A stretch of DNA of 64,000 bases, taken from the NCBI RefSeq assembly GCF_003131185.1, contig NZ_QFFU01000006.1, forward strand, positions 239,846 to 303,845, read 5' to 3'. This document shows positions 16,155 to 26,874 of this stretch, piece by piece. Made by a program: the position numbers and the translations under genes. How positions within the stretch are numbered: the stretch's first letter is position 1; the number at the start of each line of letters is the position of its first letter. A model generated the notes under the pieces. It was not told where the DNA came from and searched no databases. It saw only the letters and a program-made list of their open reading frames with translations. This stretch comes from Pseudomonas ovata (GTDB lineage: Bacteria > Pseudomonadota > Gammaproteobacteria > Pseudomonadales > Pseudomonadaceae).

Positions 16155-18458
16155 CTACCTGGCGGTGGATAGCGCAATATTTACCTGTTTCAGAAGCCTT
16201 GATACATTTCCAATTCGATTCTCCGCATCAGCTTCTTCACTCAGCCATGACTTGGATTTTTCAAGATAGGAGATGGAAATATCATCTCTGTACCTCTTCC
16301 AATATTGTAACGAATGGTCTGTGTAAGACATTGCATGAAATACTTTTCTCACGTCAGCGGAATGGCACTGTTCCAACGCTTCCATGCTTTCGTTGAGTGC
16401 TTTTCTGACGTCGGCACTATCTTCGCGCCCTATGTTTGCTTTAAATTTTATGATTGCATAAGAGTTTTTGATCGACCAATTCCGACTGCCTCCTTTTGAA
16501 ATTGCTTCGTCTATAACACTGAAGGCTCGTTGATGCTCTCCGCGTCTACTCAAATATAATGATTTCTGTTGCAAGTTGAACGGGGAGTCGTGCTTGCGAT
16601 AAATTGCATCATAAATCTCTTCACCATCTTTGATGTTTGGGAAAGCTTTTTCATAAAGACGAGCATCGTAGGCGCGTCGTTTGAACGAGTCAAAATTAGG
16701 TACGCAAAAGCGAGGGACATTGTTGTGGAATGCTTTTAACATTCTTGCCAGGTCTTTCGCGGGAGCAATTGTGGAAATATGGTCGGCCAATAAATTTGAT
16801 CGGATCATAAAGTAATCCTGATCATTTTCGGCAAACTCTCCGGCGTATTCAGATATGCTACTGCTGAGAATTCCTAAAAGCTCATATAGTTGTCTATGGT
16901 CGTTATGGCCTTTATCAAAAAAGCTATAGAGAACATCCATTGAAGTTACGCTGCGGCATGTGTGCAGGTAGCACGCCAGCAAAAACAACTGAACAAGGTT
17001 GTCATCTTTTTTTCTTAACTCGTCAATTACATTATTGAATCTTTCCTTGATCGAAGGGGTGCGACAGTTTCGCTCAATGAGTTCAAATAAAGAGTCGCCA
17101 TCGCGGAGTACGTATTTTCTTCGGGATTTTATATCTTCTGGAATTTTTGAGATTACAGCCTGAGCATCTTTTTCGTCGAGGGAGGTTATGTCTATTATTT
17201 CAATATTTTTTCGTAGGAAATTTGAACTTGATGCTGAGAGATAAGCATAGTCTCTTTCTGCGATAACTAGTTTTATGTTCTTTCTGGTGGAAAGGAAGTT
17301 TAGCGCTTCGATCGAACTTTGTAAGTTGTCTACAAGCAAAAGGGTCGGGGTGTCGGAGATTTTAGCAGAAATATTTTTAGCTTTTGGAAGTGAAATATTG
17401 GAGAGTAATATTTTAATGCCGTTAAAGCTATGAAAAGCTGCGAATTGCATAAGGAGGGTAGTTTTACCCGTAGCGGGGCCTCCAGTAATTAAAACATTTC
17501 TTCCCCGATTCGTGTGCTCTTCGATAACGGAATAATGTCGGAGCTTTATAACACGCGGAGAGTAAATATCACTCCAGTTCGGCGTGGCGCCTTGGTAGAA
17601 GTCTTGGATTGCTCGATGTTTTACTTGAGCGTTGCTTGGGATAGCGTATTCTGGAAATGGGTTTTCGTATTCGGTTTTAGAAGTATTGCCCGTATCTTTA
17701 AATTTGCTGAGATAATCGAGAAAGCTTTCCGTATCTGCGGTAATTATTTTGAGATCTAAAGACTTGTAGTACTGGATCTCATCATCCGTGGTGTACTCGG
17801 GGTGCACAATTATCCACGAATTTTTTTTGTTGCTGTCTTCAAGAGAGTCAGCGAAAACCTGGAGAGTTCCCGCATCCCTTAATGCGTAACCCCAAAATAA
17901 AGTGGGGTGTCTGTTCATGAGATTACGGAAGAAGTTCCAGCGATTTGGATCGTTGGCAAAAGCGCTTGCGATATCCAAGTCACCAAATATTAAAGGCGAC
18001 TCATCAGTCAATACGCTTCCGTGTAGATGAATATAGTCTACCGCCGCCTTGTCGTTAAGACTGACACCATTTAGTCTCGCATCATTCAGATATTTATTTG
18101 GACTTCCATCAAATAGAGACTCAAGCAAGCTGTCCACATTTGTGGTGAACACATACTTTAAATTTACATGCTCTAGGTTTTTATATTTATCACTATACTC
18201 TCCGATATCAAATCGAGATCTAATGTATTTTTCCAGTTCTTCTTTTTTTGATCTAAGTAAAAATGTGCATAGCTGAGGCAATTGAAGCGCTTTAGGTGCA
18301 GTGGGGAATTGAGCTAATAGTTCCATTCTTAACTCGTCACCAATGGGCAAGGTGCGTCCACTTTTATCCTTCGACAATAGAGAAAATCCCGCCCCTGTAA
18401 AAATGTTTATGCCTTCGCGCAGGCAGCGTTCAAATGTGCTTTGACTTTCAATTTCCAT
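16155..18458 (-). CDS. SIR2-STAND NTPase, probable anti-phage defence protein
   Basis: 767 residues. Residues 1-250 are a SIR2 domain: GAGFS (22-26), TTNVD (105-109) and LHGS with likely catalytic His146. Residues 280-300 hold FYQGATPNWSDI, a linker typical of STAND NTPases attached to effector domains. Then a P-loop: Walker A GGPATGKTT (326-334) and Walker B LLLVDN (Asp377). The C-terminal 250 residues are helical, probably TPR-like sensor repeats. Related SIR2-STAND proteins (Avs5-like) destroy NAD+ on sensing phage proteins; that role is inferred here. Strongly AT-rich and antisense to the prophage operon, so recently acquired. Start ATG 18458 follows GCAGGGTAG. Confidence 0.8.
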   Translation of the reverse strand: MEIESQSTFERCLREGINIFTGAGFSLLSKDKSGRTLPIGDELRMELLAQFPTAPKALQLPQLCTFLLRSKKEELEKYIRSRFDIGEYSDKYKNLEHVNLKYVFTTNVDSLLESLFDGSPNKYLNDARLNGVSLNDKAAVDYIHLHGSVLTDESPLIFGDLDIASAFANDPNRWNFFRNLMNRHPTLFWGYALRDAGTLQVFADSLEDSNKKNSWIIVHPEYTTDDEIQYYKSLDLKIITADTESFLDYLSKFKDTGNTSKTEYENPFPEYAIPSNAQVKHRAIQDFYQGATPNWSDIYSPRVIKLRHYSVIEEHTNRGRNVLITGGPATGKTTLLMQFAAFHSFNGIKILLSNISLPKAKNISAKISDTPTLLLVDNLQSSIEALNFLSTRKNIKLVIAERDYAYLSASSSNFLRKNIEIIDITSLDEKDAQAVISKIPEDIKSRRKYVLRDGDSLFELIERNCRTPSIKERFNNVIDELRKKDDNLVQLFLLACYLHTCRSVTSMDVLYSFFDKGHNDHRQLYELLGILSSSISEYAGEFAENDQDYFMIRSNLLADHISTIAPAKDLARMLKAFHNNVPRFCVPNFDSFKRRAYDARLYEKAFPNIKDGEEIYDAIYRKHDSPFNLQQKSLYLSRRGEHQRAFSVIDEAISKGGSRNWSIKNSYAIIKFKANIGREDSADVRKALNESMEALEQCHSADVRKVFHAMSYTDHSLQYWKRYRDDISISYLEKSKSWLSEEADAENRIGNVSRLLKQVNIALSTAR

Positions 18459-18481
18459 ATTATCTACCCTGCCATGATTAA

Positions 18482-18510
18482 TAAATAGGTTAAGCTATAG
18501 CGATTTGCAA
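18482..18510 (-). promoter_or_regulatory. Possible promoter of the SIR2-STAND gene
   Basis: On the minus strand, TTGCAA (18510-18505) and TATTTA (18487-18482) are 17 bases apart, 24 bases before the start codon. The region is AT-rich, so a chance match is possible. Confidence 0.35.
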
Positions 18511-19243
18511 ATATTTTTCTAATTTGGTTGAAAGCTTATAAAAGGTCATTCATCGGCTATACACTCAAACCACGACCACTTTCACATGCCCGCGCTATAG
18601 GTTACGAAGCGGGAAGCATTGTGTCTATGGTCCAGGGAGGATCGAAATCGATTTAAGATATTCGTGGATTTCAAAGAAAATGCGATTCATTCAGAATTTT
18701 TTGACGATGCCATCCGTTATCAGCGATCCGAGTGGGCCGGTCTCTGCCATTTGCTAATGGGCGAAAGTCGCCAATTAGGGCCCTTGCGGATCGGTGAGAG
18801 CAATCGCCATTTACGTTCAGTCTCCCCCCGCACTAGGCCTTGATTTTGGGGCCTTTTCTTGCGAGGTTGGAAACCATGTCGGTCGGTGCTGGCCTACCAT
18901 CTCCCTGCCAATTGGAATCGCGGCAGCCATCTTCAATGTAAGGAAATGGGCGTGCGCATGAGACATCGGTTGCACTGGACCTGCCACCAGCGGTGAAGGT
19001 GCAGACGTTCAAACTCTTAGCCCGCATCCGTTGGGTCGTGAGTGCCGACGATCTGTGGTGCGCCAGCGATCGCGCCGCCGGTTTTGTTTTTAGGGAGGAA
19101 ACGGTCATGCACTAGATGCGAAGCTCAAAGGGCTAAACGAGCCTTTCGACAAGGCGGTGCCAGCGCGTAGCCAGGAGATGTCGCAGTGATTGGTGACGGC
19201 ATTCCGAGACGCTTTGGTGGATTGATTCGGATCACGAATGGCG
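18511..19243. other. Gap without convincing genes, likely recombination scar
   Basis: About 730 bases between the SIR2 gene and the insertion sequence. The first 200 are AT-rich like the SIR2 gene; from 18,840 composition turns GC-rich. Short open frames exist on both strands but none has a ribosome-binding site, recognisable motifs or credible codon use. Probably leftover pieces of earlier insertions. Confidence 0.5.
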
Positions 19244-19270
19244 GCTATTGGCCGATTCTGTTGAAAAAGT
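19244..19270 (+). repeat. IS inverted end, left
   Basis: 27 bases beginning GCTATTGGCCGATTC; inverted copy at 20846-20872 differs at one position (T/C). Confidence 0.85.
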
Positions 19271-19412
19271 CGGATTTTCAGATCACCTGAACTCAGGCAC
19301 GGGCACCACCGGAGAACCTACTCACCACATTGAGTGGTTTTTCGGCCCTTCGGTGACCTTTGCTGCTCTGTTATTGGGTTAGTTTGAGGTTTTTTGCTTG
19401 GTGCAGGCGCAC

Positions 19413-20810
19413 CTATCCCGTGACTGGTGGCCCTTGAGATGAAAATTTGGCCAGCCGTCGCAGGTTCTGCACCGCAGCGGCCAGCGTGAATTCATCCGTC
19501 GCGCCACTCATGCCACGTAGCCGCAGGCGATCCAATTTCAGGATGCGCTTGAGGTGGGCGAACAACATTTCGACCTTTTTACGTTCGTGGCGAGAGCGCA
19601 CGTACTCCGGCGTTGCTGCAATGCGCCGAGCCACATCGCGAGCGGCTTCATGGACGCTGCGAGCGATCTTGCGGAACGCAGTGTTCGGGCAGCACTTGGC
19701 TTTCATCGGGCACGTAGCGCAGTCGGTCTGCCGGGATCGGAAGATGATGGTGTTGGCTTTGGTGACGTGTGAACGCTCATTCTTGAAGGCTCGCCATTCG
19801 CTGCGCAATGGGTTGCCGGCCGGGCACCGGTATTCCTCAGCCTCTTCATTCCAGTGGAAATCGTTACTCGAAAAGCTGTCGCTCTTGCGCTCGGTTTTGT
19901 CCCACACCGGCACATGCGGCTCGATGTCTTTTTCCTCCACCATCCAGGCCAGCATCGGCGCGGTACCGTAAGCGGTATCGCCAATAAGGCGTTCCGGCTT
20001 GATGTCGAATTGCGCTTCGACCCGTTCGATCATCGTCTTGGTGCTCTCGACTTCTGCGGTTCGATGAGCCGGTGTGGGTTCCACATCCATGATCACGCCG
20101 TGCTCGGTATCGATCAGATAATTTGTGGAGTAAGCGTAGAAAGCTGGGCCGCCTGGAGCAGCGGTCCAACGGGCCTGAGGATCCGTCAGCGACAGGCGCT
20201 TCGGTAGCGTTTCGGCCAGAGCCTCTTCATCGAGTGCCTCAAGATACTCACGCACAGCGCGAGTGCTCAGGGATGGATCGCTCCAATTAACCGGTCCATC
20301 TCCCGGTACGCCGCGCTGCCGGCTGGCATCCGCTTTGATGATGCTGGCGTCCACGGCAAAGCCTTCGCCCTTGACCAGGCCGGCGTCCATGCAGCGACGC
20401 AGCACTTCATTGAACAGCCAGCGAAACAGATCACTGTCCCGAAAACGGCCGTGTCGATTTTTGGAAAAGGTCGAGTGGTTAGGGACTTCATCTTCAAGGC
20501 TCAACCGGCAGAACCAGCGATACGCGAGGTTCAAATGAGTCTCTTCGCACAACCGCCGCTCTGAGCGAATGCCGTAGCAATAGCCCACGATCAGCATGCG
20601 GATCATCAGTTCGGGATCAATCGATGGACGCCCAATCGGGCTGTAGAAGTCGGCAAGGTAATGGCGGAGGTCGCTCAGATCGAGGCACTGATCAATGCTG
20701 CGCAGAAGGTGATTGCCGGGAATGTGATCTTCAAGATTGAACGAGTAAAACAGTCGTTCCTGCCCACTCGATAACTGTCCCATCATGCTGCGTGCTTCCC
20801 TGCTGGCCAA
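19413..20810 (-). CDS. IS1182-family transposase
   Basis: 465 residues, full length. The N-terminal domain (LYSFN-type start: GQERLFYSFNLEDHIP, then GRPSIDPELMIRMLIVGYCYGIRSERRLCEE) is characteristic. Catalytic DDE acids are probably in FAVDASIIKAD, LIGDTAYGT and KKVEMLFAHLKRIL. A zinc-binding Cys cluster (CATCPMKAKCCP) lies between the second and third. The first codon could be 20810 or the ATG pair at 20786-20781 (MMGQLSSGQ). No frameshift seen, so it may be active. Confidence 0.93.
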   Translation of the reverse strand: MASREARSMMGQLSSGQERLFYSFNLEDHIPGNHLLRSIDQCLDLSDLRHYLADFYSPIGRPSIDPELMIRMLIVGYCYGIRSERRLCEETHLNLAYRWFCRLSLEDEVPNHSTFSKNRHGRFRDSDLFRWLFNEVLRRCMDAGLVKGEGFAVDASIIKADASRQRGVPGDGPVNWSDPSLSTRAVREYLEALDEEALAETLPKRLSLTDPQARWTAAPGGPAFYAYSTNYLIDTEHGVIMDVEPTPAHRTAEVESTKTMIERVEAQFDIKPERLIGDTAYGTAPMLAWMVEEKDIEPHVPVWDKTERKSDSFSSNDFHWNEEAEEYRCPAGNPLRSEWRAFKNERSHVTKANTIIFRSRQTDCATCPMKAKCCPNTAFRKIARSVHEAARDVARRIAATPEYVRSRHERKKVEMLFAHLKRILKLDRLRLRGMSGATDEFTLAAAVQNLRRLAKFSSQGPPVTG

Positions 20811-20845
20811 TGCAAAGATTTTGCCGCAGGTCGGACAAGGGAGCT

Positions 20846-20872
20846 ACTTTTTCAACAGAATCGGCCGATAGC
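20846..20872 (-). repeat. IS inverted end, right
   Basis: Inverted partner of 19244-19270; ends the insertion sequence upstream of the transposase start. Confidence 0.85.
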
Positions 20873-21409
20873 AGTCATAAAACAATGGCTGCTTTGTATT
20901 GGAGTCGGCTAATGGATGGCTTCGGATGGTTGAAAGCTCGTACCACTTTTTGTACCAATCACTGTTCCTAGAAGGGGTTCCTAAGGTGCTCAAGACGCGC
21001 GTTTAGCCCTTCTGAGACACCTTGCGCATCCGCCTGCTACTCCGCACAAATGAGGTTGGCATGTTGTGCCGTTCCCTAAGAACGCTATGGGCGGAATTGG
21101 ACAATGGCCTGGCTGGGGATTGAGCTTGCGCACGCACGGATTGATGCTGGTGTCGCTGGGGTTTGGATTGTGTCGGCAGAACGCCGTAGGTCAGGGAGAA
21201 ACCAAGGTGTAGCGAAGCAAGGCGTCTTGTTTCGAAGCAAGCGTGCAAGCAGGTGAAAATATGCGCTGCCGTGCTTGACATGAGATTTTAGAGGGGAGGC
21301 TTGGCAAGATCTTGCCACTGGATGTCTGTTGACTACAGGTTAAAGTGCGAAACAGACACCTTAACAGACACCAACGATAAGGCTGCTAGGCTGCAACCCT
21401 TGAAAAATA
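20873..21409. other. Gap without genes between IS and tRNA-Gly remnant
   Basis: No credible coding sequence. A minus-strand frame at 21003-21281 has no motif and poor codon use. Close to the tRNA remnant lie repeats of AACAGACA (see 21323-21372), which may be integrase arm sites. Confidence 0.5.
21323..21372. repeat. AACAGACA(CC) repeats beside the tRNA-Gly remnant
   Basis: Two direct copies of AACAGACACC start at 21351 and 21363 (12 bases apart) and an inverted TGTCTGTT lies at 21323-21330. Short repeats 40-90 bases from a tRNA-derived core are the usual layout of tyrosine-integrase arm sites. Inference only. Confidence 0.45.
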
Positions 21410-21460
21410 TGGAGCGGGTGAAGGGAATCGAACCCTCGTTATCAGCTTGGGAAGCTGAAG
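21410..21460 (-). other. 3' fragment of tRNA-Gly(CCC), att-like scar
   Basis: On the minus strand the 51 bases read from the anticodon arm (CAGCTTCCCAAGCTG, anticodon CCC), through the variable loop and T-arm (GAGGGTTCGATTCCCTT) to the acceptor end and CCA. The 5' acceptor strand and D-arm are missing, replaced by unrelated sequence. Displaced tRNA 3' ends are the hallmark of att sites left by integrating prophages or islands. Cannot encode a working tRNA. Confidence 0.8.
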
Positions 21461-22063
21461 CTATTTTTTTGCTCTACCTCGGGCAACGCGAGCTGGGAGT
21501 ACAAAGAGAAATTGAGCTAATGCGGTGGCAAATTCGATGACCTTGGTCGCCGCCTCTTCGTCAGGTAAGTCGGCTGTCTCATCTGCGTGGCGTTGGTCAT
21601 TCGCATCCAGTCGGATCTCGTGGGCCCAGGCTGCCATCTCTGGCGTAATCAAATGCTGCGCTGCAGCATCATTGATCCGACCATTAAGATTGCCTTTGAT
21701 GAGGCCTTTCTCTTTCAGCATTGCGTCTACAGCTGACGCAGTTAGCATCACCGCGCCTGCTGGTGCATGGATGCTCGCTATTGCCTGCTCCAAAAATGCT
21801 TTGGCTCTTTCGGGAACTGTTTCGTGAACCTGCTGAGCTTGAGGCCAAAATTGGGTGATTTCATGTTGTACGTTATGGCTTTGAGAGGATGGGGCAACAG
21901 CCATTACCACGCCTCCGCAAGTCGCGCATTCATACTTCACCCAATCGCGAGGGTTTTCGTTGCGATCATTACGAGTCGTGGTGCCTCCCGCACGGATCAT
22001 GTTTGGCTTGGCGATATTGCAGTGTGGGCATCGGCTTAAATCTAGGGACTGTCCATGTTTCAT
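21461..22063 (-). CDS. DUF4145-like protein with zinc ribbon
   Basis: 200 residues. An N-terminal zinc ribbon (CPHC at 12-15 and CATC at 46-49) is followed by a helical domain (AKAFLEQAIASIHAPAGAVMLTASAVDAMLKEKG ... LDANDQRHADE) that reads like DUF4145, a domain common in accessory regions and sometimes fused to restriction or defence enzymes. It sits alone between the tRNA-Gly remnant and tRNA-Leu, so it is probably cargo of an integrated element. Function unknown. Confidence 0.65.
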   Translation of the reverse strand: MKHGQSLDLSRCPHCNIAKPNMIRAGGTTTRNDRNENPRDWVKYECATCGGVVMAVAPSSQSHNVQHEITQFWPQAQQVHETVPERAKAFLEQAIASIHAPAGAVMLTASAVDAMLKEKGLIKGNLNGRINDAAAQHLITPEMAAWAHEIRLDANDQRHADETADLPDEEAATKVIEFATALAQFLFVLPARVARGRAKK

Positions 22064-22102
22064 AAAGCGACTCCGTGCATTACGCCAGATTTACGCCAGA
22101 CG

Positions 22103-22133
22103 AAAAAAAAGTCCTTTATAATCAAGGACTTTC
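22103..22133 (-). terminator. Terminator of tRNA-Leu
   Basis: On the minus strand, AAAGTCCTT-GATTATA-AAGGACTTT followed by a T-run, starting about 10 bases after the tRNA 3' end. Confidence 0.8.
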
Positions 22134-22143
22134 TTCGTTGTGT

Positions 22144-22228
22144 TGGTGCCCCGAGGGAGACTCGAACTCCCACTCCTTTCGAAAACGGATTTTGAATCCG
22201 CCGCGTCTACCAATTCCGCCATCAGGGC
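22144..22228 (-). tRNA. tRNA-Leu (anticodon CAA)
   Basis: 85 bases with encoded CCA (22146-22144). The acceptor stem GCCCTGA pairs with TCGGGGC; the anticodon loop TTCAAAA on stem GCGGA/TCCGT gives CAA. A long variable arm, as in all tRNA-Leu, precedes T-arm GGGAG-TTCGAGT-CTCCC. The gene is intact with its own promoter and terminator. Lying between accessory DNA and core gene queA, its 3' end is a plausible integration site. Confidence 0.95.
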
Positions 22229-22241
22229 TCAATGGCCGCGA

Positions 22242-22270
22242 ATTATAGGGATGGTCTGACAGCCGGTCAA
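22242..22270 (-). promoter_or_regulatory. Promoter of tRNA-Leu
   Basis: On the minus strand TTGACC (22270-22265), 17-base spacer, TATAAT (22247-22242), ending 14 bases before the tRNA 5' end. Near-consensus sigma-70 promoter. Confidence 0.88.
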
Positions 22271-22349
22271 CCCTGATTTTTGAGGCTTTTTTACTAATCG
22301 AGGCAAACCGGCTAAACTTCGCGCCCCTGCTGGACGACCCCACCCCATC

Positions 22350-24544
<2,195 letters not shown>

Positions 24545-24597
24545 AACACAACGAGTTTTTCCGGCTTTACATACTAATTATGCAAATGGAGCGCTAA

Positions 24598-24936
24598 ATG
24601 AGCTTTTTCATCTCCCCCGCCTTCGCGGACGCTGCAGCACCGGCCGCTTCCGGCCCTGCAGGTTCCGGTTTCGAGTGGATCTTCCTGGTCGGCTTCCTGG
24701 TCATCTTCTACCTGATGATCTGGCGTCCACAGGCCAAGCGCGCCAAAGAGCAGAAAAACCTGCTGGGCAACCTGCAAAAAGGCGACGAAGTCGTGACCGC
24801 GGGCGGTATCGCCGGAAAAATCAACAAAGTGACAGACGACTTTGTGGTGATTGAAGTGTCCGATACCGTTGAGCTGAAAATCCAGAAGGGCTCCATTGTG
24901 GCCACTCTGCCAAAGGGCACTCTGAAAGCCCTCTGA
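24598..24936 (+). CDS. yajC: Sec translocon accessory protein YajC
   Basis: 112 residues. A single membrane helix (WIFLVGFLVIFYLMIW, about 24-40) is followed by RPQAKRAKEQKNLL, then the conserved GDEVVTAGGIAGKI and VEISDTVELKI-like block VIEVSDTVELKIQKGSI. It belongs to the SecDF-YajC complex that helps SecYEG export proteins. Order tgt-yajC-secD-secF is conserved in gamma-proteobacteria. Confidence 0.96.
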   Translation: MSFFISPAFADAAAPAASGPAGSGFEWIFLVGFLVIFYLMIWRPQAKRAKEQKNLLGNLQKGDEVVTAGGIAGKINKVTDDFVVIEVSDTVELKIQKGSIVATLPKGTLKAL

Positions 24937-24996
24937 GTTTCGTATCTACCATCGACGGGGCGCGCAAGGCGCCCCGCGTTTTAAGCGGGCGGCGTG

Positions 24997-26865
24997 ATGC
25001 TGAACAAATACCCTCTGTGGAAATACATACTGATCCTGGCGGTGCTGGTGATCGGTTTCATTTATTCCGCACCCAATCTCTACCCTGACGATCCGGCCAT
25101 CCAGATCAGCGGCGCGAGCACGGCGTTGCAAGTCAACCAGGCCGATGTCGACCGTGCCGCCAAGGCACTGACCGATGCCGGTCTTGCGGTCAAGGGTTCT
25201 TCTCTGGCTGAGAATGGCAAGGGCGGTTTGCTGCGTCTGAGCAAGCAGGAAGACCAGTTGCCGGCCAAGGACGTCGTGCGCAAGGCGTTGGGCGACGACT
25301 ATGTCGTGGCACTGAACCTGGCCCGTACGACACCGGCCTGGCTGAGTAATCTGGGTGCAAGCCCGATGAAGCTGGGTCTGGACCTGTCCGGCGGCGTGCA
25401 CTTTCTGCTCGAAGTCGACATGGACAAGGCCATTGATGCACGCCTGAAAGTCTACGAAGGCGAGGTCAAGACCTTGCTGCGCAAAGAGAAAGTGCGTTAT
25501 CGCAGCCTCCCGCAGCAGGGCAACGTGATTCAACTGGGCTTCAACGACGACGCCGAGCGTGAGCAGGCCCGTGCGCTGGTCCGCAAGAGCTTCACCGATT
25601 TCGAAATCACCCCCGCCGAGCTCAATGGCATTGTCACGCTGCGCCTGGCACTGACCCCGGCCAAGCTCGCCGAAATTCGCGAATACTCCATCAAGCAGAA
25701 CCTGACCACGGTGCGTAACCGGGTCAACGAGCTGGGTGTGGCCGAGCCGCTGGTCCAGCGCCAGGGTGCCAACCGCATCGTGGTCGAGCTGCCGGGCGTG
25801 CAGGACACTGCCGAAGCCAAGCGTATCCTCGGCAAGACCGCCAACCTGGAATTCCGTCTGGGTGCAGGCCCGGATGACTCCAAGGCCACCACCGAGATGT
25901 TCGAGTTCCGTGAAGGCGGCCGTCCGGCGGCTGCCGTGGAGCGTGGCCTGATCATCACCGGCGACCAGGTGACCGATGCCCAGGCCAGCTATGACGAGCA
26001 TGGCCGTCCACAGGTGAACATCAACCTCGATGGCCATGGCGGCGAGTTGATGAGCCGCGCCACTCGCAGCAACGTGGGTCGCAGCATGGCGGTGATCTTC
26101 ATTGAACAGCGTCCGGTGACCACCTACGTCAAGCAGACGGTCGACGGCGTCGAGAAAGAAGTGCCGCTGCAGACCTTCAAGGAAGACAAGAAGATCATCA
26201 GCCTGGCGACCATCCAGTCGCCGCTGGGCAGCCAGTTCCGCATCACCGGCCTGAACGGGCAGGGCGAATCGTCCGAGCTGGCGCTGCTGCTGCGCGCCGG
26301 TGGCCTGGCCGCGCCGATGTACTTCGCTGAAGAGCGCACCATTGGTCCGAGCCTGGGTGCCGACAACATCGACAAGGGCATCAACGCGTCGTTGTGGGGC
26401 ATGCTGTTCGTGTCGCTGTTCATCATGGCCATCTACCGCTTCTTCGGTCTGATCGCCACGGTGGCGCTGGCCTTCAACATGGTCGCGCTGCTGGCGCTGA
26501 TGTCGCTGCTGGGGGCTACGCTGACCCTGCCGGGCATCGCCGGTATCGTGTTGACCATGGGCATGGCGGTGGACGCCAACGTGCTGATCTTCTCGCGGAT
26601 TCGCGAAGAACTGGCCAATGGCATGAGTGTGCAGCGTGCCATTCACGAAGGTTTCGACCGCGCCTACAGTGCGATCCTTGATGCCAACCTGACGACGCTG
26701 CTGGTCGGCGGCATTCTTTTCGCGATGGGCACCGGCCCCGTGAAAGGCTTTGCCGTGACCCTGTCGCTCGGCATCTTTACCTCCATGTTCACGGCCATCA
26801 TGGTGACTCGCGCAATGATCAACCTGATCTTTGGCGGGCGTGACTTCAAGAAGCTGTGGGTTTAA
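24997..26865 (+). CDS. secD: Protein translocase subunit SecD
   Basis: 622 residues from ATG 24997 (MLNKYPLWKY, as in E. coli); a GTG directly before it would add one residue. One N-terminal membrane helix, a large periplasmic P1 domain (with GLDLSGGVHFLLEVD), and five C-terminal helices containing the GMAVDANVLIFSRIREE motif of RND-type SecD. With SecF it uses the proton gradient to pull exported proteins. secF follows after 9 bases. Confidence 0.97.
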   Translation: MLNKYPLWKYILILAVLVIGFIYSAPNLYPDDPAIQISGASTALQVNQADVDRAAKALTDAGLAVKGSSLAENGKGGLLRLSKQEDQLPAKDVVRKALGDDYVVALNLARTTPAWLSNLGASPMKLGLDLSGGVHFLLEVDMDKAIDARLKVYEGEVKTLLRKEKVRYRSLPQQGNVIQLGFNDDAEREQARALVRKSFTDFEITPAELNGIVTLRLALTPAKLAEIREYSIKQNLTTVRNRVNELGVAEPLVQRQGANRIVVELPGVQDTAEAKRILGKTANLEFRLGAGPDDSKATTEMFEFREGGRPAAAVERGLIITGDQVTDAQASYDEHGRPQVNINLDGHGGELMSRATRSNVGRSMAVIFIEQRPVTTYVKQTVDGVEKEVPLQTFKEDKKIISLATIQSPLGSQFRITGLNGQGESSELALLLRAGGLAAPMYFAEERTIGPSLGADNIDKGINASLWGMLFVSLFIMAIYRFFGLIATVALAFNMVALLALMSLLGATLTLPGIAGIVLTMGMAVDANVLIFSRIREELANGMSVQRAIHEGFDRAYSAILDANLTTLLVGGILFAMGTGPVKGFAVTLSLGIFTSMFTAIMVTRAMINLIFGGRDFKKLWV

Positions 26866-26874
26866 GGGGCTGAC

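Larger units (their letters stand above)
19244..20872 (-). mobile_element. IS1182-family insertion sequence, apparently complete
   Basis: About 1.63 kb bounded by inverted ends: 19244-19270 and 20846-20872 match over 27 bases with one mismatch (core GGCCGATTCTGTTGAAAAAGT). A single intact transposase gene on the minus strand fills the element. No short target duplication is obvious at the proposed ends. Confidence 0.85.

Noticed and set aside
16155..18458. DSR2-type single-domain SIR2 effector
   Set aside because: A clear Walker A/B P-loop module is present, so the SIR2-STAND architecture fits better.
18833..19108. 91-codon minus-strand frame between SIR2 gene and IS
   Set aside because: No ribosome-binding site or family resemblance; composition changes within it.
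21003..21281. 92-codon minus-strand frame
   Set aside because: No motif, poor codon use, and lies in scar sequence.
21301..21540. 79-codon frame beginning near the tRNA-Gly remnant (contains VKGIEPS)
   Set aside because: It is the antisense reading of the tRNA fragment, a known source of false genes.
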